Below are positions 35,987-47,110 of a stretch of DNA of 64,000 nt, piece by piece. The notes below the pieces were generated by a model. That model did not search any database and had not been told where the DNA came from. It saw only the letters and a program-made list of their open reading frames with translations. Numbering within the stretch: position 1 is the first letter of the stretch; each line of letters starts with the position of its first letter. Origin of the DNA: Lonicera japonica. Its lineage: Eukaryota > Streptophyta > Magnoliopsida > Dipsacales > Caprifoliaceae. The translations under genes were made by a program, and so were the position numbers. The DNA lies in assembly GCA_021464415.1 (NCBI GenBank), contig CM038470.1, positions 34,032,099 through 34,096,098 of the forward strand, given 5' to 3'.

Positions 35987-36624
35987 CTCCTTCTAAGACT
36001 TATTTAAACACTCTTGAATCATTCATATACTATTCTCTTCATCTACATTCATTTTCAAAGATTCAGAACATTGCTTTTGATCAATCATCTTGATTTTGAG
36101 CTATATTTTGTTGATCAAATTTGATATCTCTTAGTGTGAGCTTAAATTGTAATATTCATACACTATAGAGCTGTTGTACATTGGTGTTAGTCACCAAATC
36201 TTTTCTTTCAAACATTAAGAGATGTTTATCTCTTAAGATAGCAATAGTTAATTCTTGTGTGAGTATTGAGAGAGATTCAATACTTGTAAGAGTGTGTGAG
36301 AAGAATACACTTGTAGAGGTTTGATCTTCACCCGGAAGAAGATCGGTTATAGTGGAATTTCTCGGGGTACTAACCGAGCGCGAAAGTAGGGGCTAACAAG
36401 CCGAACTGTGTGGACAAAAAGTCTTCGACTTCTATCGGTTCAATCTTTCTATCTCTTGATCTCTTATATTGTGTTATTTATACTTTGTGGTTGGAATTAA
36501 CTTTGTTTCTTGATTGCTTGATTGATATAGACATTAAACATTTTTAAATCGATTTTAAAAATCCGATTAAGTTTTAAAAACCCTATTCACCCCCCCCCCT
36601 CTAGGGTATTTTTCGACCTACAAT

Positions 36625-36635
36625 TGGTATCAGAG
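36625..36635 (+). promoter_or_regulatory. Primer binding site of copia-1
   Basis: TGGTATCAGAG two bases after the LTR end; initiator tRNA-Met complement typical of plant copia elements. Confidence 0.9.
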
Positions 36636-36678
36636 GTTGTACTCTTGTTTTGATCTTACAATCTTAGAGTTTACGATC

Positions 36679-38430
36679 ATGTCTATCTATCAAGGAACCA
36701 GACTTAACGAAGGTTTTTCCACCACTAGGCCACCTCTATTTGATGGCAAAAATTATAGTTATTGGAAAAATCGCATGTGTACTTTTCTTCAAGCTAGTGA
36801 TTTTGAACAATGGAGGGTTACACTCATTGGACCCTATGAGATTACCAAAACCGATGAAAGGGGTAATGTTACTCCTAAGTCTATTTTCGATTATGATGAG
36901 AATGACATTAAGAAAATCCAATTTAATGCCAAAGCCTTAAATTCTTTACATTGTGCATTAACTATGGACGAATACAACAAAATTTCTAGTTGTAAAACCG
37001 CAAAAGAAATATCGGACAAATTAGAGGTTGCTCATGAGGGAACCTCACAAGTCAAGGATGACAATATTGATATGCTTGTTCATGATTATGAACTATTCAA
37101 AATGGGGCCTAATGAATCACTTGCTTCTATGTATAGTAGGTTCTCCATTATTACTAATTCTTTAGATCTCCTTGGAAAGGTTTACTCTAATGAAGACAAG
37201 ATTCGAAAGATTCTTAGAAATCTTCCCAAGAAGTGGAGACCCAGATTAACGGCTATTCAAGAAGCCAAGAATCTCAAGAAGCTAAGCATGGATGAACTCT
37301 TGGGTTCACTTAAAACCCATGAGAAGGAATTAGAGAGAGAAGAAGAAGTGGATTCAAAAGCCAAGAAGACTCTTGCTCTCAAAGCAAGTCAATAAGACGA
37401 TGATGAAGAGTCAATGGGTGATGATTAAGACATGGCTCTTCTCTTTAGAAATTTCATGAAATTTCTAGCCAAGAAGAAGAAGTTTCAAAGAAAAGGAAAC
37501 AATTTTGGTTCTTCATCAAAGAGGAACAATGATTGATCAATTCAACCAAGAGTTGAAAATGAAGAAGTCAAAAAATGTTTCCATTGCCATGAACCAGGAC
37601 ATTTCACGACTAATTGCCCGGTTAGAAGAAAGGAGAGAAGAGATAAAAGAGACAAAGCCTTCAAACAAGTAAGACATGCCCTCAAAGGCACTTGGAGTGA
37701 TTCCGAAGAGGGTGAGTCCGATGCTGACTCTAGCGACGAGGAGACGGCAAACCTTTGCCTTATGGCAAGAGACGATGAGGTAGACTCTATTTATGATTCA
37801 TTTAGTGATGATAATGTATCTATAAATGATGATGCTCATGATGAGAATGACTACGATGAATTATATGAAATGTTTGAGGAATTGCATAGCAAATTTGAAA
37901 ATCCATCTAAAAAGTATGCAAGCCTCAAAAAGGAAAATTTGATAGCTTCTAACAAGTGTGAAACTTTTAAGAAAAAAAATGTGGTTTTGAAAAATGAAAT
38001 CAAAACTTTGAAGAAAGGAAAGGAAAAGGAAATTCCAAACACACTTATAGTAGAAAATGTCAAATTGAAAGATCAAGTGGATGATCTAACTAATAGCTTA
38101 GCCAAATTCACAAATGGAAAGGATAATTTGGATAAACTATTAGGAATGCAAAGGTGTGTATTCGACAAAGCCGGTTTGGGTTACAACCAAATTGACAACT
38201 AAAAGGATTACAAAAACTTTTTTAAAACATACACACCTCATGATCCCACTCATCTTTGCTCATATTGTGGTAGAAATACTTATTATGTGGATCATTGTTG
38301 CTATAAAAATGAAAGTTTCACTAAGAGGAAACTTACTTGGGTTCCTAAAGGAACTATTATGTTTGCTAACCCAAAGGGACCCAACACATTTTGGGTACCA
38401 AAGGAGAAGTTACTTAAGGTTATGGTGTAA
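36679..38430 (+). pseudogene. gag: copia-1 gag, SIRE-type, interrupted by stops
   Basis: Starts at the ATG that begins MSIYQG, 44 bases after the primer site. The N-terminal capsid region has the motif FDGKNYSYWKNRM (about residue 20), typical of plant copia gag. The zinc knuckle CFHCHEPGHFTTNC (CX2CX4HX4C) lies near 37577. It is followed by an acidic, coiled-coil rich C-terminal part and a second Cys/His stretch before the end. In-frame stops occur at 37393, 37426, 37534 and 38200; copia-2 has sense codons at each. The frame ends at a TAA (38428-38430) that is also a stop in copia-2 and is directly followed by the pol frame. Gag would form the virus-like particle and bind element RNA. Confidence 0.9.
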
Positions 38431-41400
38431 GTGTGCTTGAAAGCCAAAGGTAGCAAAACCAAGTGGTTCTTGGATAGTGGTTGCTCAAAGAACATGACGG
38501 GAGACAAGAACAACTTCTTAAGTCTTATTCCCAAGCGAGGAGGGAATGTGACTTTCGGGGACAACACCAAGGGCAAAATTATTGGTATAGGTAAGGTTGG
38601 TAAGCATTATAGATGTATTGATAATGTTCTATTAGTTGATGGTTTGAAGCATAATTTACTTAGCATTAGTCAATTATGTGATAAGGGTTATGAAGTTATT
38701 TTTAAATCCGATCATTGCATTGTTAAGAAAATTAGTGACGATTCCATTCTACTTGTTGCATATAGAACTAACAATGTGTATACTCTTGAACTTGATGATT
38801 TATCACAACAAGATGTTAAATGCTTATCCGCTATAAATGATGTATCTTGGTTATGGCATAGGAGACTAAGACATGCTAATATGGATTTAATTCATGTTTT
38901 GTCTAAGAAAGAACTTGTTAAAGGATTACTTAAAACCAAATTTGTTAAAGATAAAATTTGTGATGCATGTCAACTTGGTAAACAACACAAATCTTCTTTC
39001 AAGTCTAAAAAGGATATTACTACATCTAGACCACTCGATATGTTGCATCTTGATTTGTTTGGTCCTATTTCGGTTGCTAGCCTAGGTGGCAAATTGTACA
39101 CTCTTGTTATTGTTCATGATTACACTAGATTTTCTTGGGGGTTCTTTCTTTCCCACAAAAGTGAAACTCCACATGTCTTTGCAAAATTTTGTAGAAAAGT
39201 TCAAAATGAAAAAGGTGTTTCTATTGTGCATGTTAGGAGTGATAGAGGTAGAGAATTTGATAATGTTGATATTGAAAATTTTTGTGATGAGTATGGCATT
39301 GATCATAATTTTTCGGCACCTAGAACTCCTCAACAAAATGGTGTTGTTGAAAGGAAAAATAGATCTCTTCAAAAGATGTCTAGGACTATGCTTAATGAAC
39401 ATTCTTTGCCGGAGTATTTGTGGGCGGAAGCCGTTAACACCGCATGCTATGTGATCAATCGTACTATCATTCGTAAAAAGTTAGATAAGACACCATATGA
39501 GTTATGGAATGACAAGAAACCAAATATTGCATATTTTAAAGTTTTTGGTTGTAAATGTTTTATTTTAAATGATCGTGATCACTTGGGAAAATTTGATGCT
39601 AAATCTGATGAAGGAATTTTTCATGGGTATGCCACTAATAGTAAAGCATATAGAGTTTATAACAAGAAAAGTTTGGTAGTCCAAGAGTCTATGCATGTTG
39701 TATTTGATGAGTCAAATTCTTTCTCACCTATAGTACATTCTGATGACGATGTTGAAATTATCCAAAAGATTTCGGATATTCAAATTAATGATACATCTAA
39801 GGAAGAGAATTCGAGTGCTCAAGCTCCTCCTAAAGAGTTAGAAAACACAACCGAGCAAAACTCAAATGATTTGCCTAGGAGTTGGAAATTCGCATCCAAC
39901 CACCCTATTGATCAAATTCTTGGAGAGCCATCTAGTAGGGTTATGACTAGATCATCCTTAAGAAATGTATGCAATAATGTGGCATTTGTTTCTCAATATG
40001 AGCCCAAAAACATAATTGAAGCCGAACAAGATGAATCTTGGATGATGGCTATACAAGAAGAGCTCAATCAATTTGAGAGAAACAAAGTGTGGACACTTGT
40101 TCCCAAACCTAATGATCACACTATTATAGGTACTAAATGGGTATTTCGTAACAAAAAGGATGAAAGTGGTGTAATTGTTAGAAATAAAGCTAGACTTGTT
40201 GCCTAAGGATACAATCAAGAGGAGGGCATTGATTATGAAGAAATATATACACCCTTAGCTTGTTTAGAAGCCATTCATATGCTACTTGCTTATTCATGTT
40301 TTAAGAATTTTAAATTATATCAAATCGATGTGAAATGTGCTTTCTTGAATGGTTTTATTGAAGATGAAGTTTATGTGAAACAACCTCCCGGTTTTGAAAA
40401 TCATGTTTATCCGGATTATGTGTTTGAGCTATCTAAAGTTTTGTATGGCTTAAAGCAAGCACCCATAGCATGGTATGATAGACTTAGCTCATTTTTTATT
40501 AACAATGGTTTTGTTAGAGGTAAAATTGATACTACCTTATTTATCAAAAATCATGACAATGACATGCTACTTATACAAATCTATGTTGATGACATTATAT
40601 TTGGTTCTAGTAACGAAAATCTTTGTAAAGATTTTTCCACATGTATGCAAAAGGAATTCGAAATGAGCATGATGGGAGAAATGAACTACTTCCTTGGATT
40701 ACAAGTGAAGCAATGCAAAGAAGGCATCTTCATCAATCAAGAGAAGTACATGAAGGAGCTTTTGAAGAAATTCGACATAGAAGGCGCCAAATCCATGAGC
40801 ACTCCTATGAGTTCAACATTGAAGCTCGACAAAGACGAGATTGGTAAGAGCGTAGACATCAAGAAATCTCGAGGTATGATCGGTAGTCTATTATATTTGA
40901 CAGCGTCTAGGCCGGATATTATGTTTAATGTATGTCTTTGTGCACGATTCCAAGCGGATCCTAAAGAGTCTCATCTACTTGCCATAAAACGGATTTTCCG
41001 TTATCTTTCCGGTACTAGCTCCTTGGGTTTATGGTACCCAAGAGAGAACTCATTTGACTTGATTAGTTATTCCGATGCGAATTTTGCCGGTTGCAAAATC
41101 GATAGGAAAAGCACTAGTGGCACTTGTCATTTCTTATGATACGCACTAGTATCTTGGTTAAGCAAGAAACAAAACTCGGTGGCCCTTTCAAAGGCTGAAG
41201 TCGAATATGTGGCGGCCGGAAGTTGTTGTGCACAAACTTTGTACATTAAACAACAACTAGAGGACTTTGGAATTACTCTTAGCCACATTCCCATAAAATG
41301 TGAGAACACTAATGCCATTAGCTTGACCAAGAACCCCATACAACATTCACGTAATAAGCACATTGAGATAAGATATCATTTTATTTGTGATCATGTGCAA

Positions 41401-41532
41401 AAAGGTAATGTTGATATTGAATTCGTTGGCACCGAATCACAATTTGCGGATATATTCACTAAACCACTTCCCGATGATCGCTTTTGCAGTATTCGACGTG
41501 AACTTAGTATGACTAGAGCATGTGATATCTAG
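38431..41532 (+). pseudogene. pol: copia-1 pol (protease, integrase, RT, RNase H) with two nonsense codons
   Basis: Same frame as gag, beginning straight after its stop. Protease: WFLDSGCS near residue 12, with the DSG catalytic triplet. Integrase: HHCC zinc region (WHRRL.HAN ... CDACQLGKQH) and the core with LDLFGP, RSDRGREF and PQQNGVVERKNR, holding the D,D,E residues. Reverse transcriptase: LYQIDVKCAFLNG and YVDDIIFGS. RNase H: YSDANFAGC and VALSKAEVEYVA. The frame is broken by TAA at 40204-40206 (CAA in copia-2) and TGA at 41137-41139 in the RNase H part. The natural stop is at 41530-41532. All catalytic motifs are otherwise visible, so decay is recent. Confidence 0.95.
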
Positions 41533-41689
41533 TTAACCAAAATATTCATGTATATTGATCAATTATGCTTGTTTATAAAGCTTACAAAAATGTGTTGTTA
41601 ATTGATTAATTTTTGTGTAAAAAGCATCCTAGTTTCATGTATTTCATTTACATGTTATTTTGTGTACTAATAAATTTTATTGTAGTACA

Positions 41690-41860
41690 TAATTGGCCCA
41701 CAATAGCACTTCAAAGTTTCATTTGGCCTAAAGTGCAAAAATGAGCAAATTTGGGCTTGACAGACCCAATCAGTCGACTAAGGGACATCACTCAATCGAC
41801 TAAGCCTTCATCAGTCGACTGAAGGGCCTTCATTAGTGGATTGATGCTTGGCTGAGAGCT
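41690..41860 (+). promoter_or_regulatory. LTR-like module with palindromes between pol and the env-like ORF
   Basis: The phrase around 41745-41780 (GCAAAAAT..GCAAATTTGGGCTT, then CAGTCGACTA) matches the LTR stretch before and at its palindromes (about 35763-35818). Further units lie at 41793 and 41811-41822 (TCAGTCGACTGA). So a piece of U3 enhancer-like sequence is duplicated upstream of the env-like ORF. No TATA box was found here. Confidence 0.55.
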
Positions 41861-42296
41861 ATTCTCTGAAAACCCTATTTTCCCCTGTTTTTCTTCATTC
41901 TCCTCTCCATCCTTTTCGAGCTCTCCCTTTCCATAAACACCACAAACCTTCACAAATCAACCTAAATCTCTAAACTCTTCCCCAAAACACCTTTTAAACA
42001 TCAAATCTTCACCACTCTACACCAAATCAACCACAAATCACATCTTTTTCACCCCAAATCACTCAAACCCATCTCATTCTCCATCTAACCCTAACCCTAG
42101 CGTCCATTGTTGAACCTTCTCCTACAACACAACCCTACATCAAATTTCTTGACAAAATCTTTCCACTTTACCCACATAAACAATTTCCTATCCTTTTCCC
42201 TCATCTAAACAAAAATTTTCAACCCAAAAATCTTCAATTTCTCTTCAAATCCTAATTTTTCTAAACCAATATATCCTTCACCCAATCTCTATAGAT

Positions 42297-43520
42297 ATGT
42301 CTCAACCATCTCACTCTCGTCGCCCTCGCAACTCTGTACCGCAAGTAGGTACATCATCGCCCGCTCCTACACAAGTTCCACTGCCACCGTTGTTCATCTC
42401 CAACGAAGTTCAAGCAAACTTCAACTCCGACTATGCTATTCGTACCATTGTCGAAGGTAAACAATTCAACATTGAGCTATTTTCTTCATATGGACTTAAT
42501 ATCACTACTCTTTTTCGTAGACAAGGCATCATAAATTTCCTAACAATTCGTGAGAATGTCTATCCCCGTCTAGTTAGATTGTTTTATGCTAACCTTCATC
42601 ACCCAGCACTTGATTCCGGTCGTCCCAATAAGCTTCGTCTTAACACATTCATAAATGGACGAATGATTAGCTTCACTAAGATGGATCTTAGTCGAATTTT
42701 TGGTTTTCCAACCGAGAATGTGACAGACGTACCGTCAAATTTTGGCAATCTTTTTGGGTTTGAGAAATCCGCAGCATTGTCTACAATTCTTAAACGACGC
42801 TATAAACATCACAACAGCGATGCGAGATTAGAAATCAAAGCATTTATGCTTACCTTGCGAAACTGACTCTTCCACTCCATACTCGGGTATTCCATTGTTC
42901 CAAGACGAGGAAGCCGGGCTTCAGTAAATGCTTTAGACATCTTTTTGGTATAGGCTATTTCTATGGGACACAAGCTTGACTATGCCGATCTCATGTTCAA
43001 TCATCTTCTTGGTATCACCAATCGCAAGAAACAAGGATTGGTATATGCTATGGCACTCACTCGACTATTTCAATTCTATGACGTTCACCTTGAAGATGAG
43101 ACGGAAATCATTGTTCCTACGACCGATGAAACCTATAGTGCCAAGACTATTCGTCAAATGGGATATCACATAGAGAACGGGGAACGGATTTCAAATGATC
43201 CTCTTGACATTGATGAAGACGCTGATAGTGATGATGATGAGAACTTGGCTCAAACCGAGCCCATGGAACAAGACATTCCTCCTCAAGGAACTTCCACTCA
43301 AGCTCCCACTAGTTCTCAACAAGCCATTCCCATGCCACATCCAAATGAAGCTATCTTGCAAGCCATCCAACATCTCTCAGTGACCATGGACAATAGGTTC
43401 AACCGCATTAAGGAAAGGCAAAGAGCACATGAAGCTGCATTCCTCCACTACCACCCCGACTATGTCTTTCCACCGTGGAATCCGTGGCATGGCAATCAAG
43501 AATGGGGTCAATGGCCATAA
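42297..43520 (+). pseudogene. copia-1 env-like / extra ORF of SIRE lineage ('putative plant transposon protein')
   Basis: The ATG at 42297 opens a frame in register through 43520, broken by TGA at 42864-42866 and TAG at about 42951. The N-terminal part (basic, SHSRRPRNSVPQ) is followed by a folded domain with motifs VRLFYANLHHP and MDLSRIFGFP, which I know from SIRE-type extra ORFs and plant 'transposon protein' families. The C-terminal part is acidic then Pro/Trp-rich (HPDYVFPPWNPW). I see no signal peptide, transmembrane segment or fusion peptide, so calling it an envelope protein is not supported; its function is unknown. Pre-ORF leader is CT-rich. It is out of frame with pol. Confidence 0.85.
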
Positions 43521-43886
43521 GAAGGTCCCGACGAGTGATCTCTTTCTCTTCTCCTCTTTTTGATCATGACAAAGGGGGAGAAAATAATAAGTGTTTGGTA
43601 CACACTTTTTCTAGTATGCTTATTATGCTTTCTCTATAAACTTCTATCAACTTCAGTTTTATGCATTTGTTATGGTTTTAATATGGTTATAACTCTAGTA
43701 ATTTATCTAATTATGTTGAACGTTAGATAAAGTTTGAAGTATTAATTAAGATCCTGCATTGATTTGAACTCTTGTTATGCATGTTTGCTTTATTCTATTT
43801 TATGCATAGTTTGAGGGGGAGTCTTCCCTTTAGAAAACTCAACTTATATTTCTTAATCGCAAACACACATTAATTTATTGTCATCA

Positions 43887-43902
43887 TAAAAAATGGGGAG
43901 AT
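43887..43902 (+). promoter_or_regulatory. 3' polypurine tract of copia-1
   Basis: AAAAAATGGGGAGAT adjoins the 3' LTR. Two further purine runs (AAAGGGGGAGAAAA near 43570 and GAGGGGGAG near 43812) lie between the env-like ORF and the LTR, as in other SIRE-type elements. Confidence 0.75.
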
Positions 43903-45304
43903 TGGTGACCTTATAGTCACTAATCTTGTTTTGATAATTACAATAACATTAATCATGTCTAATTTAATAAAATTGATGTTTAAAGTTATAGCCACATTAA
44001 ATTGATCACACGTGGACAAAATCGAAAAGCCGGAATAGAGATCATTCACCTACAAAGTTGTACCCTATCAATATCTCACACATCACAAAGCTTCTATGAT
44101 CAATGCTCTCTCAATGTCACTTCTATGATGAATGATAAGCCAATGAAGAAAGGAAATGAAGAACAATCAAAGCCCTCGAAGACTCATTAGTTTCTATTTG
44201 AGTGAGTGCTTTAGTTACCTTTGTAAAGGTTCATGTTTGACTCTTAATATAGCTCATATACTTTGTTTGTACATAACTAGATTGATCAAAACTAAGTTTC
44301 CTCAAGATCTCTTCAAAACACACATTCTAGTAAAAACCGGTTTTAAAATTAATTCATATTTAATTTTAAATGATCTTATTTGAAGCTCTAACAAAAATAG
44401 GTGTCTTAGGAACCTATATTTTACATTCCCCAAGCATTAAAAGTGGTTTTAGAGCTTATTTGCAAAAGTACAAAACTTGGGCTTTTGGACTGATGGACAT
44501 AGCTCATCAGTCGACTAAGCAGAGAGGCTCAGTCGACTAAGGAGCCTTGCTCAGTCGACTGATGGCCCAGAAACTAGCCGTTGGAATTCTGATTTTTTAC
44601 CATTTTTGGCACCAAACTCTTACCAACTCCCTCCAAACGGCCATATGTTGTCTTAGACTATATATACACCTTCTAAGACTTATTTAAACACTCTTGAATC
44701 ATTCATATACTATTCTCTTCATCTACACTCATTTTCAAAGATTCAAGAACATTACTTTTGATCAATCATTTTTATTTTGAGCTATATTTTGTTGATCAAA
44801 TTTGATATCTCTTAGTGTGAGCTTAAATTGTAATCTTCATACACTATAGAGCTATTGTACATTGGTGTTAGTCACCAAATCTTTTCTTTCAAACATTAAG
44901 AGAGGTGTATCTCTTAAGATAGCAAGAGTGAATTCTTATGTGAGTATTGAGAGAGATTCAATACTTGTAAGAGTGTGTGAGAAGAATACACTTGTAGAGG
45001 TTTGGTCTTCACCCGGAAAAAGATCGGTTATAGTGGAATTTCTCGGGGTACTAACTGAGCACGGAAGTGGGGGCTGACAAGCCGAACCGTGTGGACAAAA
45101 AGTCTTCGACTTCTATTGGTTCAATCTTTCTATCTCTTGATCTCTTATATTGTGTTGTTTATACTTTGTGATTGGAATTAACTTTGTTTCTTGATTGCTT
45201 GATTGATATAGACATTAAACATTTTTAAATCGATTTTAAAAATCCGATTAAGTTTTAAGAACCCTATTCACCCCCCCCCCCTCTAGGGTATTTTCCGACT
45301 TACA
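43903..45304 (+). repeat. copia-1 3' LTR
   Basis: 1402 bases, TGGTGACC...TTACA. Three palindrome units at 44509-44562. Target duplication GGAAT follows at 45305. Confidence 0.95.
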
Positions 45305-46521
45305 GGAATATTATTTCACCATCACCTACGCTCAGACTCTCAATGAGTGTCTAAAGAGGAGGAATTTGAACAAAATTTCGAATGTGCAAGTGTCATAGGT
45401 GTTAACTATAGAAAGATTATAAAATGGTCCGTATAGAGTTCCAAAGACTTTACACCTTTCTACCATAAGAAAACTGTTAAAACAGAGTTCTCTCGGCTAC
45501 AATTGATGAATCATTTTACTATCGTTGAGCAACTATAACAAGCCTTCTCAATAGGTAGTAAAGGAGCTGCACTCAAATTAAATGCGTCCTCAATGCTCAG
45601 CTTAAGGAAATAACAAGGGGAGGAAGTATTGGATCTATATAAAGCTGAATACATACTAGGTAAGTTTTACTAAAAGTTCTATCCCTTTTGCCCAAAAGGA
45701 ATGACTATTTGAAAATTATTAAATGTCAAGATCCACTAAGGGAGTTCACTACAATTCTTATTTCAAACCGAATTCTTAAAGGTCGGAATGTGATATACTT
45801 GTTGAATGCAAGGGGATTTCAAAAACCTGATCACTCCAACTATCAATCAACAAGTCGCCGAGCTTTCACTGTGTTACTCTGATAGGTCCCCTTTACCAAA
45901 AAGGGATGCGAATTATACTCCAAACAAATTTGCAGTGGATTCCTTATTCGAAGGGATAATGAGTTCGTAAACAAGTAACGGGTATCAGGACTTACGGATG
46001 CTACTAAGGATTCTCGCCCTTCACTTTTAGGGAACAAGGTATATCATGGATACATTGGATACAAGGTTGCTAAACGAGTTTCTCGTTCTCCAAATGAACT
46101 TAATCGGCTAGGAAAATGAAGATTAGATTCAAAAGAAGCATATTCAATGTTTAATCCAAATAAAGGACAAAATGAATGTACCATTCTCAAAAGAAAATAA
46201 GTTGGGTAAGTTTCATCCCAGATATATATACCTCCTGCTCCGAGGGATGCAACAACTATAGGCACTTACGAGTTATTGAAATCATTAAGGAGCTTTAGGC
46301 ATCAACCACCTCAAGTCAAGACTTTTAAGATGGGGTGTAAACACATGTATGACCAAATTTGGCTATTCTCATTACCCCCAAACCGGAAATTTAGAAAATT
46401 TCCTCACTTACAAAAGGGAGGTAATTGTTCAACAGAAGAGGCCTCTCAGACAAGTTGATTTCTAAAAGAATATGAAAGTTCACTCATATCAGAGTAGTCA
46501 AATTAAAGATGATCCTCATGT

Positions 46522-46543
46522 TCTCTCTCTCTCTCTCTCTCTC
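46522..46543 (+). repeat. (CT)11 microsatellite
   Basis: Perfect CT dinucleotide run. Confidence 0.85.
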
Positions 46544-46599
46544 GTAACTAGACTTACGAGACCTTGTGCGACCGTACAGATAAAGAGAGGGACGAACAA

Positions 46600-46830
46600 C
46601 GACATACTAGGTTCACCCCTCAAGAGAATCGAAGAAGAAACAACGGGGTAAACATGAGGAATGGGACCTTAGCAGCCACTCCCCTATGAGTGTGCCACGT
46701 TCTAACCTCGGTCAGCAATAATGTACTGGTGACTTTTAAAATAGTCAACCCTTGGCCGGCATATGACTATAGCATAATCCAACAGTCGCCTTTTGCTCAC
46801 TTAGTGGCAGAACTAATCCCGAGTACAAAA
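46600..46830 (-). promoter_or_regulatory. Conserved internal block, copy in B
   Basis: Minus strand order: GTACTCGGGATTAGTTCTG, GACTGTTGGATTATGCTATA, GGTTGACTATTTTAAAAGTC, GTCCCATTCCTCATGTTTAC. Same order as in A and C, about 280-510 bases from the primer site. Confidence 0.6.
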
Positions 46831-47096
46831 TGTGTAGTTGCAACGAGTGATATAAGAGCCAATGACTGAAATAATTTACGAAAGAGGCCAAAAGTATTTT
46901 AGGATAAGAACTCCGTGAGTGGATGTAGCCAGGACAACCTAACCTCTCCCTTCACAATTCTCCCATTTTCCAAAAATCCTAACCGTAGAATCCTATTGCA
47001 CGAGAACGTATCGACTTTTCAAGGGACACCACAACCGTTAACATCAGTAATCTAGGATTTACCATTCCATCCTGCGAGAAAACCTTAAACCTATAG

Positions 47097-47107
47097 CTCT
47101 GATACCA
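47097..47107 (-). promoter_or_regulatory. Primer binding site of B
   Basis: TGGTATCAGAG on the minus strand next to the LTR end. Confidence 0.8.
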
Positions 47108-47110
47108 ACT

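Larger units (their letters stand above)
35204..36622 (+). repeat. copia-1 5' LTR
   Basis: 1419 bases, TGTTAACC...CTACA. Contains four AGTCGACT-type palindromes, a TATATATA box and a long C tract near its end (36588-36599). 17 bases longer than the 3' LTR, mainly through one extra palindrome unit. Confidence 0.95.
35204..45304 (+). mobile_element. copia-1: full-length SIRE-like Ty1/copia element, 10.1 kb
   Basis: LTRs 35204-36622 and 43903-45304, perfect target duplication GGAAT (35199-35203 and 45305-45309), primer site TGGTATCAGAG, and order gag - protease - integrase - RT - RNase H - env-like, which is Ty1/copia order with the extra 3' ORF of the SIRE/Maximus lineage. The LTRs are very similar (about ten mismatches by eye in the first 575 bases), so insertion is fairly recent. 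Yet gag, pol and env-like frames carry about nine nonsense codons. It is therefore non-functional as protein coder. Confidence 0.95.
45310..47096 (-). other. B internal region, 5' part, non-coding
   Basis: No protein domain on either strand. Holds the conserved internal block (46600-46830) and a (CT)11 microsatellite (46522-46543). Many short chance frames. Confidence 0.65.

Noticed and set aside
45310..47096. Possible gag-pol remains in B's internal region
   Set aside because: I looked in all frames for zinc knuckle, DSG/DTG, YVDD/YIDD and HHCC motifs and saw none. The region is similar to non-coding parts of A and C instead.
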